From: Neckera pumila | Lineage: Eukaryota; Streptophyta; Bryopsida; Hypnales; Neckeraceae | NCBI GenBank assembly: GCA_963969595.1 | Contig: OZ018408.1 | Location: forward strand, 1,426,001 to 1,490,000 | Direction of reading: 5' to 3' | Length of the DNA stretch: 64,000 bases | Notes under the pieces: generated by a model | Databases searched by the model: none | The model's input: the letters and a program-made list of their open reading frames with translations, nothing else | What the model was told of the DNA's origin: nothing | In this document: in pieces, positions 34,459-47,629 of the stretch | Position numbering within the stretch: the stretch's first letter is position 1 | How the letters are laid out: each line of letters begins with the position of its first letter | Made by a program: the position numbers and the translations under genes

Positions 34459-37220
34459 TCAATCAGACTTGACGGTTTTAGGATCCAGAACCTCTTTAAC
34501 TTTGCGCACACCTTCGGTGGCACTATCCACAACCGTGTCCCCCAAGGTCTTCACGGACCCCTCCGCAGCTTCGACTTTGCCACCCACGTAGTCCAGAGTT
34601 TTCAAATGTGGTACACTCCAGCTGCTGGAAGCTTCAGAACTCACACCTGGGTTGCCTGAACTTGAAAGACGCCGCAATCTCGGACCAGTGATGGTGCTGG
34701 TGGATTCAGCACTGCCAAGTAGAAGCTCCCGCTCCTTCGCTGGATCTCGTATAACTCGGGCAGTCGGAAGCTCATCAGAGAAGTTAACACGGCGGCCAGG
34801 TTTACTGGCCCTCCTGGTGACTGTTTCTCTGACTATAACTTCTGATTCTCCAAAACCTTCTGTTATGCCCCGGAGGAGTTTCGAAGGTAGCAGCACTTGG
34901 TGGCAGCAACAGAGAACAACCATAATCTCAAAAATGAAGAGACTGAGACCACTCCAAACGTAGAATGTCCACTTCCATCTTCGCAGTATGTCCTTTGCCC
35001 AGGGTAGTACTGACAGGACTTGTGCCTCAGCGGAGTAGACTTGGGGTAGGCCCTGTCCACGTGGAAAGCCAGCTTTAGGTTCTAGTATGAATCTGACTCC
35101 AGCCGTTGGAATTTTCACCCCCCGTTCATTCTCGAACAATCGGAGACCCAACATCTGCGATTCCCTCGATATTCCCATCAGCAAGGGAACTCCAAGGATC
35201 ACCTGCTTAGCATACCGTAGTGAAGAGCTTTGAAAGCGCAACATGCATGGCCAGCTTGCTCGTTTCAGGACTTGACCTCTCACTGACAACAACTCTGCGG
35301 ATACCTGAAAGTCATGAAAGAGGGACAAGCTATTAGTCTTTGGCTGCTTAGAAGTAGAAAGCCTGCACCCCTGAGTGAACCGTAGACTGCATAATGATCT
35401 TGAGAAAGACATCTCTAAAAGCCGCTTCAGATTGCACAAGTTGAAGCAACATGCTTGAGATAAGAAGAAATCCTACACCTATTGGCCCGAGATTAGTACA
35501 CACATCTTGCTGTTTTCCCTCGGTATGTTAAATATTGACTTCACTAGTCCAAGGAACAAGAATGAGCATCAAAGAGGTGGTGCTCATATGGATCCTATGT
35601 GGCACGCTAAAAACAACATCGATAACAAGGATTGAAGTTTGTTGCTGCGACATGAGCAATCAAAAGTGGCGTGATAGTCAGCTTAAAAAGTCCTTGAATG
35701 GAAGCAGGAAGAGAAATGGACATGCAAACCTGAAACATGCCAAGCTCCAAGTTGTAGTGAGACTCCGGGAGGGTGAGGAAGACTGTAACCTGCAGCTTGT
35801 GTGAAGAAGGTATCGCACGGAATCGCAAGACTTTGTCAGGGTATACATTGTCTTTAATCTTGGCTAGAACGTTTGGTGGCAGAAGAGACAATGTTGCGCT
35901 TGGTTGCTCCTGGAAAACAAGGACCATTGTCAATGCCATGGTTAAAAAAATTCATAGGTAGAATAAAAATTTGATCTCAAAGGATTTGGCTCTTGTACCC
36001 GAAATGATCTCTCCACAGCTCTATATTGATATCCCAAGCATCACACTCCTCGCTCTTATATTGAAAGCAGAACGACGGCAAAACAATACATCCCCTTCCC
36101 GTGCCCACCCTTCTTGTCCACATTGTCAAGCTCGTACCTGCCTGTAGTCGAAGTGCAGGACCTCTCGAAACTCTACGGGCTCCTCAATCATCCTACGTAC
36201 GAAAAAGAGATCCAGAAACAGGGCTGGAGCGAGGAGAAACCCTAACATGAACACAACATAAGCTGCAGCGAGACAACCGAATCCCATTTTCGTCGTCGTC
36301 CGTCTCAACATGGGCCCCGCTTGCGCAACGCCGTCCTTCACCATGGGTTTAATTTGCGAGGCCAGAGTGTAACCATCCACAGCAGTCGTCATGGCTACAT
36401 TCGTGGCCTTCAAGGACGCCCGAAACGGAAACGTGAACGCCGCAAGGCATAAAGTACAAACCCAAAGCGTAATCGAGACCATCTGCAATATGATCTTCAC
36501 TTGAAACCCTATGATTTCAATGGCAACTCCCACAGGCCACGCAAGAAGCTGACTCCCCACTTCTGGAAGTGTCTCATCCTCACTTCTAGGCAAAGTGTAC
36601 ACCCGCTTCGAGCCCAAATTCGTCGTTTTCACAGGCGTATACTCAAAGTCATGGGCGACAGAGCTTGACGCCACATCTTCGTCAATCCCCAGCCATCCTT
36701 CCGGCAACTCCTGTGTACCATATTCCCCCGCCCGAGCCCTTTCATTGCCATTGACCACCGACCCCAAGCTCGTCTCTGTCTCGAGACCCAATTGATGAAC
36801 CCTCTCCGCCTCCTCTTCGCTCAACAAGGCGCCCAATTCACGCGACACACTATCCACCGAATCCGCCCTCGAATTCTCCAAATCCTCCAAAATCTCCTGT
36901 TCCAGCATATCGTCCTCGCCCCCATGCCCTAATTCTACCAATTGCAAAACCTCCCCACCGTCGTCGTCCTCCCCATGCCCAACAACATCCTCGGAAAACT
37001 CTCGCAATCCTCGATCTCTGTCCGAAAGCTCAAAACTCGAGGGTTCCCGAACTGGCGGGGCGTCGTTGTCCGAGTCCGAGTCGGAGACGGACGGCCAGAC
37101 GTGAGAAGAAGACGAGGCGAGCACGTCTTGGACGGGAGGAGAGAGCGCGGGCGGGGCTTCGTCGCTTGCGCCATCGTCGTCGTCGTCGCTTGCGAGTGGG
37201 AACACTGCGACGGAAGCCAT
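34459..37220 (-). CDS. Seipin, plant long-N-terminus type, three exons, 702 aa
   Basis: Exons on the minus strand: 37220-36138, 35909-35730 and 35304-34459; all introns are phase 0 and GT-AG. Seipins form ER oligomers at lipid-droplet contact sites and control droplet budding. The first 240 residues are acidic and Ser-rich, as in the SEIPIN2/3 type. Hydrophobic segments lie at about 248-266, 314-340 and 533-556. The luminal fold between the last two carries RFRAIPSSHKLQVTVFLTLP, SHYNLELGMFQV and SWPCMLRFQSSSLR, close to plant seipins. The C-terminus is a Ser/Thr-rich cytosolic tail. I chose the ATG at 37220 (MASVAVFPLASDD); the frame stays open to an ATG at 37367, which would add 49 residues, but a telo-box at 37292-37300 suggests that stretch is UTR. 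Confidence 0.9.
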
Positions 37221-37291
37221 CACGGGAGGAACAGGAAGAAGTGGCGATGGCGCTGGAATGCAAGTAAGCCAAAAATTGCCTGCAAAATTCC

Positions 37292-37300
37292 AAACCCTAA
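37292..37300. promoter_or_regulatory. Telo-box upstream of seipin
   Basis: AAACCCTAA, 72 bases upstream of the preferred seipin start codon. Telo-boxes are short cis elements near plant transcription starts. Its position argues that transcription starts nearby and that the ATG at 37220 is used. Confidence 0.4.
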
Positions 37301-37727
37301 TAAGCAAAGTGGAAGAACACGTGAATGGAGGGCGACGACTCGACGAGGAAGGAATAGGGGAATCCACTTTGGGAAATCCGCTTCCGTGATTTTTTAATGG
37401 GGAACTAAAGTAACCGAACCTATTCCAAACTGTTTTAAGAAATTCGCCTTCTTATGTCATAATTGATTGATTAGTGTTGATTAACCTACTAGAGAAAAAT
37501 TCAGTGGAAAGAATTACAGTATCTTCAAAATGAAAATTTTAATTTTCTATGAATATTTGAAGTGAAAGGGTAGTAGATACCCATTGGAGTCCCTAGACAT
37601 GCACTAACTAGATATGCATTAAAAATGTTCTTCAAAAAGTAAAAAATATAGGGGCTGAGAGTCCATCGATATCTCAAAAGGTGAAAAGACTTCATTGGAA
37701 TTGAATTATGAATAGGTTGATTTTCAA

Positions 37728-37962
37728 TTCAAAAATAGGGCTCAAGAATGGAGAGGGGATAGAAATGGAATGTTCTACTTTATCTAATGCCAAGCTTTTG
37801 GATCCAAAAGAGGGCTCAAGAATGGAGAAGCGGTGGAAAAAGGATGTTCTATCTTATCTATCAATATCAAATAGCAAGCTTTTGGATTCAAAAATAGGAC
37901 TCAAGAATGGAAAGGGGGTGGGAATAGGATTTTCTACTTTATCTATCATCAAATGGCAAGTT
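37728..37962. repeat. Three-copy tandem repeat, 75-84 bp units
   Basis: Three units starting near 37728, 37803 and 37887, each beginning CAAAAATAGGGCTCAAGAAT (or a close variant) and containing GTTCTA(C/T)TTTATCTA and AAGCTTTTGGAT. The array happens to be open in one frame, giving a 97-codon repetitive product that is probably not real. Confidence 0.8.
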
Positions 37963-38101
37963 GCACAAATAGAATGCCTTCATGAAATTTCTTTCTCTTG
38001 ACCCCCCAAAAATTGATGAAATTTGTTTAACAATCCAAAATTAAAACGAAGTCATCCATAAATCATTTGTAGATCATATCCTTCTAATCAGATCTACCAT
38101 G

Positions 38102-38238
38102 ATTGCACTAATCAATATTCATAAGATAACATTTTAAACAACAAAAATTAGATACATCCAATTGTATGTTGCACTAACCAATATTCCTAAGATAACATTT
38201 GAAACTAAAAAAATTAGGTACATTTAATTGAATGTTGT
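38102..38238. repeat. Two-copy tandem repeat, about 67 bp
   Basis: TTGCACTAATCAATATTCAT then AAGATAACATTT recurs 67 bases later as TTGCACTAACCAATATTCCT then AAGATAACATTT. The second halves also correspond (AAATTAGATACATCCAATTG and AAATTAGGTACATTTAATTG). Confidence 0.75.
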
Positions 38239-39246
38239 GATAAAAACACAATGGTACATACTATATTTTCTGTTGTGTTGAAATATGCACTTTCCATGGA
38301 GTCACAAGATACACAACTTCATTGTTGAAAAAAATAATGAGTCTTGGAGTTCTTGAACGATAGTAAATTTATAAAAAGAGCTTTGAAAATCCAATACAAA
38401 TACTGGGAAAGAGACTCAAGAATCTTTTAAAAATTCAAATGATAAATTGAATCCAATACCAAACACCAAAGTTAGCAATAGCGTAAGGACATTAACAAAC
38501 AAGAATGTACTAGTATATCTAAACACCACAATAGATTCATCCAAGCAAAGGGCCTAGAGAATGTAAGTGTATTACCTTCACGTACTTGAACAATTTAAAC
38601 CTCACCTCTCTAATTGCAACTCGTTGGGACATGAAGCAATTCCTTGGGAGACGAATGGGCTCCTGTTACATACTTGGACATGCGGAAGGTGTCAAATCAT
38701 GTGTTTATCGTACACAACGTAACAGATAGATTGAGAGAGACGGAGTATATAAATAGAGAGACTGTTGCGTGTATGCCGACTCTAACCAAATATAACAAAG
38801 AATACTCCAAATCTCATATATTTGAATTTGTAATTTACAGACCATCGAAGGCCAAAACCGTGGCATTTGCAACACCCTCCACTACCATATCCCTTCGACA
38901 TCGCCAATAGCTGGTCAAGAAGCCAATGCACCGTGTTGACATCCACACTGTACAGCTTTTCCACTGGTTATGAATCAAAATTGGTTGCAGTATTGGTATA
39001 TAAACAATGGTATATACTACAAGAATTTTCAAAGTATTGCAGGAACGGAGACTACGATGACATGCGGAATCACTTTACAGATTGATACTCTGCTGACATT
39101 TACAAAGTAGTGGCTTGAGTGAGAATGAGAAACCGCTCTGCAGGCACTATGCACCATGAATCCACAACTGTGTTCATTTTTGCTGAGGCTGCTTCGTCAA
39201 CTAGTATACAAATGCAACGATGCAAACTACCTTATTTGGTAAACCG

Positions 39247-41954
39247 TCAACCTGGAACATAAAAATCCATCTTTTCAACAGGAAGATTAAGCATTGACGT
39301 GTCAACCTGCAGAGGAAACAAAGGGATAGAACGATTTAGATCCAGAGTACTATATTAATTGACCCATCAGCTTCACCGGTGCCTGAAAATAAATAATTTA
39401 TCCTCCACATACAATTACGCTCCATGCTTTTGACATCACTCATTTGTACCTTAAAATCTAAAACCAACAAGAGGAAGACATAAACACAAATAACAGGAGA
39501 AAAAAAAGTAAGATCAATTACCTCTTCAAAAGGGATGAACACAAACGGTTGCATGCCGCGGCGATGCGAAACCGCAGGTATATCTGGATCATGCGTCTCA
39601 TTCTCTTCCCATCCTTCAACAGCAGCAACAATGTCTTCCGTCCCGTTTGACATATCATTCTCATCCACCCCACAAGTCACCAAAGAAAGTAAATCTAGAC
39701 GATTATAGGCCCCAGCAATTGTTCCACGAAGCCTGAACAACAAATAATGTGCAAAAATATTAACACCCTACACATTTTCCTTGCTGTTCACTGATTAGCA
39801 AACCACACTCAGCGAGTAATATACCAAATACTATAAACGATCAAAGTTATAATTAAAGCCCTACTAAGAATATGTGACATCGCTTGAATATAGAAACAAA
39901 AAAAATCTGAAATCTGAAAAAAAAACAAAAAAACAGGTACCTGAGGCGAATCCTCAAAACTGTAGGTCGTGAGCCAGGGTATATAACCGCTCCCTCAACC
40001 TGCTCCCGCCATACAAGGTCAACAGCACCGATAAGTGGCTTGTGCTGCTCAAAATTACGTAAATTACCAAGTACCTAAACAGTAGCATCCTTTGTTACAG
40101 TTGGACAAAGTAAAATGAAGGTGAGAAGGTGACAAACCTGTGTGCCTTCTAGAGTGCACCGCCCACTGAACAATCCTTCTGATTTCGTAGGCCTTCCTTG
40201 CATCGACTTTGCTACCTCCTTCACGCGCAATGGTGTAGTCTGCATTCAAGTTAGGCAATCATGATCATATTATTTACATTCATGATATTCTGTCTACTAG
40301 TATGTAATGTTTCAAAGACCTGCCCTGCCTAAAACCAGAAACACAAGCATGTTACTAGTAAAAGTAGCACTTCTGAGCTCTTCAACGCTGATCTTAAATT
40401 TTCAATATATCAGTGTCCGATACAGTTCCATACGTATCTGAATTGCAAAGAAGACAGCTCCCTTTATTTCTAGATATCATAAACCTCGACAAATCCTAAA
40501 CCTCGATAATAGGGACAACTTGTACCTTGTAAAGAAATTTCCCGTTTGGAAAGAATCTAAGATACCGGTAGTAACAGACCTGATCCAAACCAAAGATGCA
40601 AGTCATTAATGGATCAAGAATTACAATTGAACACTTTAATTTACAGCTTCATCATTTCTGAAAGGGAGAAGCTACAATATAAAGGCGATCTGCATACCAA
40701 ATGAACTGGATTGGTAATCTTCCACTCAGCAATCCCTGTACGGATGTAAGTATTCCGGCTCACATACAACCCTGCGATAATGGTGAAGCTTCTTCATCAA
40801 AACCATGCTAAAACAAGGATCGAATTCAGAACCTTCAAAGTCTGCTACAAAACGAGTTACCCACTCAAACCTAGTCTTAGAATTGATACACAAAATTCAC
40901 AGTACCATCGAAACGTAAACGAGGACGATCGTGCCACATAGCACGCCACGAGCTTCCATACTTCTCAGCGCACAGTCGCTCGTTCTCTTGCCGCCCAGTC
41001 ACCTACTCAAGCACAAAAACCATTAGTACTGAAACATGACATATAATACACTCGCAGAGAGCTCTAGTGTACCAGGAACTAGAATCAGAAGGAAACCACC
41101 TGAGGACTGTTGTAACAAACCACCCTCTCTAATTGCCCTTTCACAACTTGACTTTTAGAAGTTGTCTAATCAGATGTGCACACAATCTCAGGATATACTG
41201 GGAATGTGCAATTACAAAGTGTGCAATTAGAGAGCATTGAGTACATAAGGATCTAGTAGAAAGAGTAAATGGTTCCTAATCATGGCTCGATCTGCGCCAT
41301 TGAGAGGGCAAAACGTTTGCAAGTCGGCAGGGAACAGTGTAGAATTTTTCACTACGTTTGCAAAAGTGGAAAGCCATCTTGAGGATGTAAAAGTGGAGCA
41401 AACCTGCCATGTTTTCAAGCAGGCATTGCGCCACAGGCTTGGCATCCGAGTAGAGTATCTCCACTTTCGACACACACAAGCTGCCCGTCCTAGAGAGTAT
41501 GGACTCAAGCGCATGAACACCTGCTCCTCCCAATCCCAAAGTGGTCACAAACTACATCGCTATGATTTTCAACATTAGCTCTGAATGCTTATGAAAAATC
41601 GTGCAACCGCAATTCATTACTGGACAACACCTCTTTAGTGGCCCTGAAAGGCGCACCTCTTGAAGAAGTTCGTCGGGGAGAGATTGATGCAACAGAGAAC
41701 TCTCGAACACAGGCTTGCTGCTCGTGCTGCCGACTGGGGCCACAGGCCGCACCCTAATTCCGTACAAACCTGTCACACAGAGTTATGGACGCACCCTTGT
41801 CGTAACAATCAGATGGAGAACACAACCTCCTTTCGACGGAAGAATTAAGAATTGGGGAGAATCAGGACTCACTGAGCCAAGGCCGCTTGGTTTCTAGGAA
41901 CTGGATATTGTCATATCGCAAGGATCCGCGTTGCGCAGGTAAAAGCGTCGCCAT
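39247..41954 (-). CDS. FBP7: F-box protein, FBP7/FBXO9-like, ten exons, 347 aa
   Basis: Exons on the minus strand: 41954-41873, 41769-41657, 41520-41404, 41002-40906, 40771-40698, 40579-40526, 40239-40138, 40074-39941, 39732-39522, 39306-39247. The total is 1044 nt in a single frame with GT-AG introns. The F-box (residues about 57-104: [20 protein letters not shown], then [11 protein letters not shown]) would dock SKP1 in an SCF ubiquitin ligase. Downstream is the C-terminal module shared by Arabidopsis FBP7 and FBXO9: [85 protein letters not shown], and the end [13 protein letters not shown]. No TPR region precedes it, as in plant FBP7. Substrate unknown. Length is similar to the Arabidopsis protein; the symbol is by resemblance. 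Confidence 0.88.
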
Positions 41955-42872
41955 AGAGTCCGTTTCAGCTGCGCAACTGGCAATCGAAAGCACAGGTGAC
42001 AGTTCAGTGTCTTCCTTCTCAAACCGTGAGAATTAAACGACCACAGCAGCGAGGAGATCCACAAGTGGAAGTGAAATTGAGGAAATATCAAAGAAGGGAA
42101 GCTCACCGATGGTTGAATTCCGAAGAAGCGTGTTATAAATTCAGAGAAGTGAATCGGTATCTTGTATAAACCCTAAATTAAGAATCACAGAAACCCAACT
42201 TCCTTCAACAGACAAAGATCAGTCGAGACTGCACGATTCCAGTGAACAGGATGAGCCGAGTGACATGGTAGACAATTGCCAACTTCCTTCCACCAAAAAG
42301 ACACAGAATGGCTAAGACAACCACAGAAACGCAAAAGCATAAACCCAATTCGCAAGACTTGATACGCCCAAACTCGTAACCACTACGACAGTCGAAGAAA
42401 GATCCCAGTCGAGGAAAAGTAAAAAGCCAAGGCACCGGAAAAGCCAACGGAACCCGACGCCGAGGTTTCAGGAGGGGAAAGCATACCCTATCACCGTGTC
42501 CTTAGGGCACAAGATCTCTGCAGTTTGGTTTCGCAAGTTCCAGTATCACGAAGTCTTTGATTTCGACTATTCAGTTCTCGCACAAATTTAGTTATGTAGC
42601 CATGTATCGCTAGTTTAGCCACAATCCTGTCAAGGCAATCTAAATTGCTCTTTACTCTTTTTTCACAACTTGCACAACTCTTTTCGATCGCGACTCTTCG
42701 ACTTCGCTTGTTTATGTTTCTTCTCCACCTTTTAGCTTCCTGCATTCTCTTGTAGATTCCGACATCGTCTTCTTCCTCCTTGTGTTTTGGTGCGGTTGGG
42801 GGTGCTTCGTTCTTTTCGTTCTCGTAGTTCTTCTCATGCCCTAATTTGTTCGGCGTCCGCACTGCTGCAATT
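41955..42872. promoter_or_regulatory. Divergent promoter region between FBP7 and ELF5
   Basis: The two start codons face away from each other across 918 bases, which must contain both 5' UTRs and promoters. A telo-box AAACCCTAA lies at 42168-42176, and CCCTAATTTG lies about 30 bases upstream of the ELF5 ATG. Open frames here (42205-42447 and 42491-42910, minus) lack domains and are probably chance. Co-regulation is possible but not shown. Confidence 0.5.
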
Positions 42873-45800
42873 ATGAAGACCACGAAGGGTGGAAAGGTCA
42901 TGAACCCCACCGATGCCTATCGCAAGGAGCTCCGGAAGAAGGAGCTGAAGCGGGTAACGGCTCTCACTCCCTGGATTGGTATTAGGGTTATGTGGTCGAT
43001 TGTTTTTTTATTGAAATTGGCTTCTGCTTTGCCCTCTGCGATTGAATCTATGATTGTTCTTGCGACCTAGGGTTTAGTATTCCGTTATTTGGATGTGGAC
43101 AGAACAAAAAGGAACGCAAGAAGGTGCGGGAGGTGGGGATTCTGAAGAAGGATCCCGACGCTATCAAGGAGCAAATCCAGAAGCTGGAGATAATGAGTGT
43201 GTGGTTTTTCCTCCCCTGCACCACCTGTTATTTATTGGAATTTTTGTTTGTGGTTTTGTCATGATCATGCTATTAAGGAGTTCATCTCTTGATAAATCAC
43301 AGCACCTTCAAATAATGACCTAAAGTTCAGTATCTTGAAAATTGCCTTCAGTATTTTGGAAATTACAGTACGTGCGATTTAGAGACTCTTTCTCATTTTT
43401 GGATGCATCTGAGAGCTACTGGTAGTGCATTGAAGAGCTCCTAGCAGTCGAAGAAGGCAGGGACCCCTTCGTTTGATTTAAGACATATCAGAAAAAGAGT
43501 TACACTCCCTTCATAATCTTTTCCTAAAGCAAATTGTAAAGTAGAGCCCTTTACCCATTCGGTTTGCTTAATGGAGTGCGTCCACTAACTGTCTTCTGTT
43601 TGTAGGGATTCTTTTGCTTGCAGTTTTGAAAACTGGTGTTTGTCGGTGAACCTTTCTGTTGGCAGATGGTGGAAATGGTTGAGTTTGTGACCATTTGAGC
43701 AACATTCAAGGGGTGGTAGCCTGGTCTGATTAGGTGGGACTTGACAGGCAATTTTTGCTTGAGTGCATTAATGAAGGAAAAGAATGTGCTGTTTGTGATC
43801 TGATCTGCAATGACTCCCTAGGCTAGATCGTTGTTGCAGGTATTACTGCTCAAATCAAATTGTATTCAACGGCTCGTGGACGAAACTGGGAGGCAAACAT
43901 AGTGACACCGTTTTGTCCACCTTTCCTTTACCTGCTTCGGAGAACCTGTCTTACAACTGATCGGACTCCCAACTAATTTCTTGACAAAGTATCTCGAGCG
44001 CAGTAGTATTCAGGACCACCAGGGGGTCCTTTGCTTGATATCTGCATATTCATAATGGGCTTGTTCTGCATGTCTCAGAGGCCGATGGAGCATTGGACAA
44101 AACAAGGCGGCATAAGAAGAGGCAGCTTGAAGATACACTGCACTTGGTTATGAAGAAACGTAAGGTATCGTATTACCACGTGCCTTAGTAGCTAGTAATG
44201 CCTGTGTTGTATATGCTGGACTGTATGTGGGAAGATGCAGGGCATGAAGCTGGTCAGGTGGCTCTAATCCAATTGAAATCATTATATTCATCCAGTTTAT
44301 ATCTATTGCCCTGTGCACATGTAGTATTTTGCTGGTTGATATTATCGTAAAACGATTGGATTCTTGTTGCACCTGAAGCAATTTCAGCGTCAGTGGTGAA
44401 TTATCGTTTCTTGTATGACAGGAATATGAGGACAAGATGCGTGAAAAGGGAGAGGAGCCTGTCATGTTCAGGTATTGTTCAGTTTTGGTGGTTGCCCCGC
44501 AACTAGAGTGTTAAGTTATGCAAGTGGTGAAGCAGAGCTGGATATATCTTACAGAGCGTTTATTGGCTCACTCTGTTCTACATGCACTCTGCGTTTACCT
44601 AATGATTGTTTTTACCTGAATTGATGCAGTCACTTGCCCACCCCTAGGAGACGTGCAACAGCAGAAGAAGAAGAACGTGCTAAGCATCCAAAGCCTGAGG
44701 TGTGTAATTTAAACTGTTAGTTTTCACCTAACTGTTTGTAGCATTGAATCGAATTCTGGCGCCGTGATTTGGTTTCTCGGTTGCCTATATGAAATCCTTA
44801 GCTAAGTGTTATTTGATATACCCTTAGCTAAGGGTTTAGATTTACTAATACACGTCTCTGAATTTGGCCAATATATATTCTCTTTTTATATATGTGAGGC
44901 TTAATTTTTGCCACAAAGTATTGTGGTCATGAAGTCGCTGATTTTCATAAAGTTTTAGTGTACGAGTGGGAAAGGCACATTGATTTCATGAGAGTTTATA
45001 AATTTGTTTTGAGTTTGATCTTCTTAGTACTCCTAGGATGGGCTGATTATAGGGGGTACTACAAGGTTTAATCAATAGACACGTTTGACTTAATTATGTG
45101 CCCAGGATTCCGTGTACTTCCATCCCGCGCTAAACCCTAGTGGAGCTCCACCAATTGGCAAACCGCCCATGTACAAATCATCTATCGGTATGGTTCATCC
45201 CTGTTTTGTTCGTCTCTATTGCGAAGCTTTTGCGACCTCTAGAAAATCCGTGTCCTATTATTCTCATCCGCTATCAATCATGTCAATGCTTAACAAGAAG
45301 AGAGATATCAGCCCCTCTTCCTGGACTGAACAGGTTTAGGGCTTACTTCATTATACACTAGAGGATCAAGAAGCCTGAATTGGGCTTCGTTCTGCTTAGC
45401 AGTTTTGAGTATGTCAACGCGTGGAATGTTCTTTGCTGATTCTGGTGATATAAAGTTTGGAGCATCCGAATCATCTTATTTTCAAAATACGATCGATCGA
45501 ATCAATCATTTTAACATCGTGAATCATTGGCTATTTTGAAAACTGTTGATCTCTTAGTGTCGGTTTTCCTAATTTCTTTGGCATCTGGTTCTGTCCTCAT
45601 TCTAACAGGTTTGTAATGTCTTTTTTTCAGGTCCTCGAATTCCCTTGTCAGGTACTGCTGGTCCAAGTGGTGAGATGGAAATGGACCTGGACTCATCCGG
45701 ACTACCACTACCGCCCCCTCCGCCCCCTCCTCCGCTTCCTTCTTCTGGGGAGACTGAGAATGCGATTCCATTACCATTGCCAGTCCCTGCCCCTCCTCCA

Positions 45801-47629
45801 CCACCTGCACCACCTCGTCAAGCTCAGGAGACACTACCACCACCCCCACCACCTTTTCTAGCTGGACCTTTGTTGATTCCGCCTCCACCTCCACCTAGGC
45901 CTGGCCAGCAACCTCCTCCCCCTGGGATATCTAGGGAAGATGCCCCTCCAGGAACGGATGAAGAAGCATCGCTTTCTAAATCTGAGAATGTTGAAAGTGG
46001 GAGATCCTCACAGCAGGGTTCAATGTATTTCCTTGTAAGTGACTCAACTCTTTCCCTCTTGCAGTTAGAGCCTGCTGCTGTTGTTGCTGTCCCAGATTAT
46101 CGACCTTCGCTTTGTCCTTAATCCCTCTGAGCCCAGGTGGCCGTTTTTATGTCTATAGAAGTTGAAGTAAATCATATTTGGAACTGTATAAATATGTTCT
46201 GAAAGTTACTATCATCTATTAGCTTGCAAAGTAGATTTTCTATTTTTGACATGGGCACTGCGGAGCTCATTGCACTCTTTTTATGTAGGTCTCTCCTGTA
46301 TTCGTCAACATCTCTCAGTTTGTAATATGTACCAGACTCGTTGCTTTGACCTCTTGCTGACAACCTGCATTATTTGGATTAGTGCGGTCCAATTTTTGTA
46401 TATTTCATCTGAAGTTTTGAGGTGCTGCGTTTGTAGCCTCCAGGGCAATTGCCACCTCCTCCACCACCTCCAAGGCGCGCACCGGTGGTTCGTCCGGAAG
46501 ATGTTCAGATCTTAATGGAGGAAGAAGTGCCAGCGGATTCCAGGGATAGTGATGGTCTTCGGCAAAACCTGCCACCACCTCCACCACCTCCAATGCGTCC
46601 ACCTGTGGGACCTCCACCGGCTCGACCCCTAATGCGACCACCTGTTGGGCCTCCTCCTTCAGAGGTCCCTCCTCCGGGTGTGGCTGCGTCCCGACCTACT
46701 CCCCCTCCCCCTCCAGAGAGATCGTCTTTACCTCTTCCTCCACCACCTCCGCCAAGAATGCTGCAAGCAGGGATGTTGCCTCCACCGGGACCGCCTCCGG
46801 GACCTCCTCCAGTTAGGCTTGGTCCACCCCCTGCCATGCACCCGCCTGCAGGACCTCCTCCAATGACCAAAGGTCCCCCTCCCCCACCTCCGAGGGTAAC
46901 TCACGATGGAGCTCACGAGGATCCTAGTAAAGCATCTGCAAAGCCTTCGTATGTGAAATCGGCCGCGGCTACAGTTGTGAAAAGACCTCTTGCTCAACAT
47001 ACACCAGAACTCACTTCCATGGTATGTTCTCCCTTTTGTTTATCTCTTGCCGAGTTGCATCACTAAGCTTCGAAATTGTCAATGGACTGAATTCTCCTGC
47101 TGAATGCAAGCTCTCAGTAAGACTTCAAGCCAGTCTTGGAAATCGCATCAAATAGTGCAATCACTATTTGCTAACCATTTTATTCAGTTGTTTTCCCTCA
47201 TAGCTACGAGTTCGAATCAGGAGTTTCACTTTCGACATGATAGTAACAAAATGGGTTGGTATGAAGTCATGTACGATTTAGTGCTTGGTACATTGAGATT
47301 TTATCACGAGTAAAAGTTTCACCGTGATGCATATTCCAGTGTAGCCCACAGTAGTTGCTCTTTTTGTTGCAACTGGACGCAAATGTAAACGGGGTCTGTG
47401 ATTGTCTGTTGTGAATCAGGTGCCAGCATCAGTTCGTGTTAGAAGAGAAAACGCTCCCAAGTTCAAGCCTAAGCCTGCACCAGTAATGGCTGCTCAAGTG
47501 TCGACCTCCTCTGTGCCACGGCCACCTGGGGTTGTGAAGCCGGTAACTATAGATGACACTTACTCTGCATTCTTAGAGGACATGAAGCTTTTAGGTGCAT
47601 TTGGAGAAGGGCAAGAAGCAGATATGTAG
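42873..47629 (+). CDS. ELF5: ELF5/WBP11-like proline-rich splicing-associated protein, nine exons, 553 aa
   Basis: Exons: 42873-42953, 43103-43196, 44079-44164, 44422-44471, 44630-44699, 45106-45187, 45631-46034, 46437-47021 and 47420-47629; 1662 nt with all GT-AG introns. The N-terminus [20 protein letters not shown] is the conserved WBP11 start, followed by a basic helical region ([20 protein letters not shown]...; [20 protein letters not shown]). Exons 7 and 8 encode long proline tracts ([19 protein letters not shown]), the WW/SH3-binding part. The C-terminus has the conserved APKFKPKP and [20 protein letters not shown]11 is a nuclear spliceosome-associated protein; Arabidopsis ELF5 affects flowering time through FLC. 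Flowering makes no sense for a non-seed plant, so a general splicing role is the safer reading. Exon 8 starts after a TAG acceptor. Confidence 0.9.
45330..45560 (+). repeat. Diverged repeat, family E, in ELF5 intron 6
   Basis: The segment GAATGTTCTTTGCTGATTCT then GGTGATATAAAGTTTGGAGC and the later CATTTTAACATCGTGAATCA align with 54205-54310 in a Vms1 intron. Two unrelated genes thus carry the same dispersed sequence in introns. Ends are unclear in this copy. Confidence 0.5.

Larger units (their letters stand above)
37368..39246. other. Intergenic region with two tandem repeats
   Basis: Upstream of seipin and downstream of FBP7. AT-rich, with two minisatellites listed separately. Short open frames (37708-38001, 38644-38910, 38867-39085) follow the repeats or lack any domain and are not called as genes. 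Confidence 0.4.

Noticed and set aside
37708..38001. 97-codon repetitive open frame
   Set aside because: Exactly follows the 75-84-bp minisatellite; no start context or homology.
42491..42910. 139-codon minus-strand open frame upstream of ELF5
   Set aside because: Lies in the divergent promoter region, overlaps ELF5 exon 1 antisense, and shows no domain.
46405..47000. Gly/Val-rich and Arg-rich open frames opposite ELF5 exon 8
   Set aside because: Antisense shadows of the proline-rich exon (CCN codons read as GGN).
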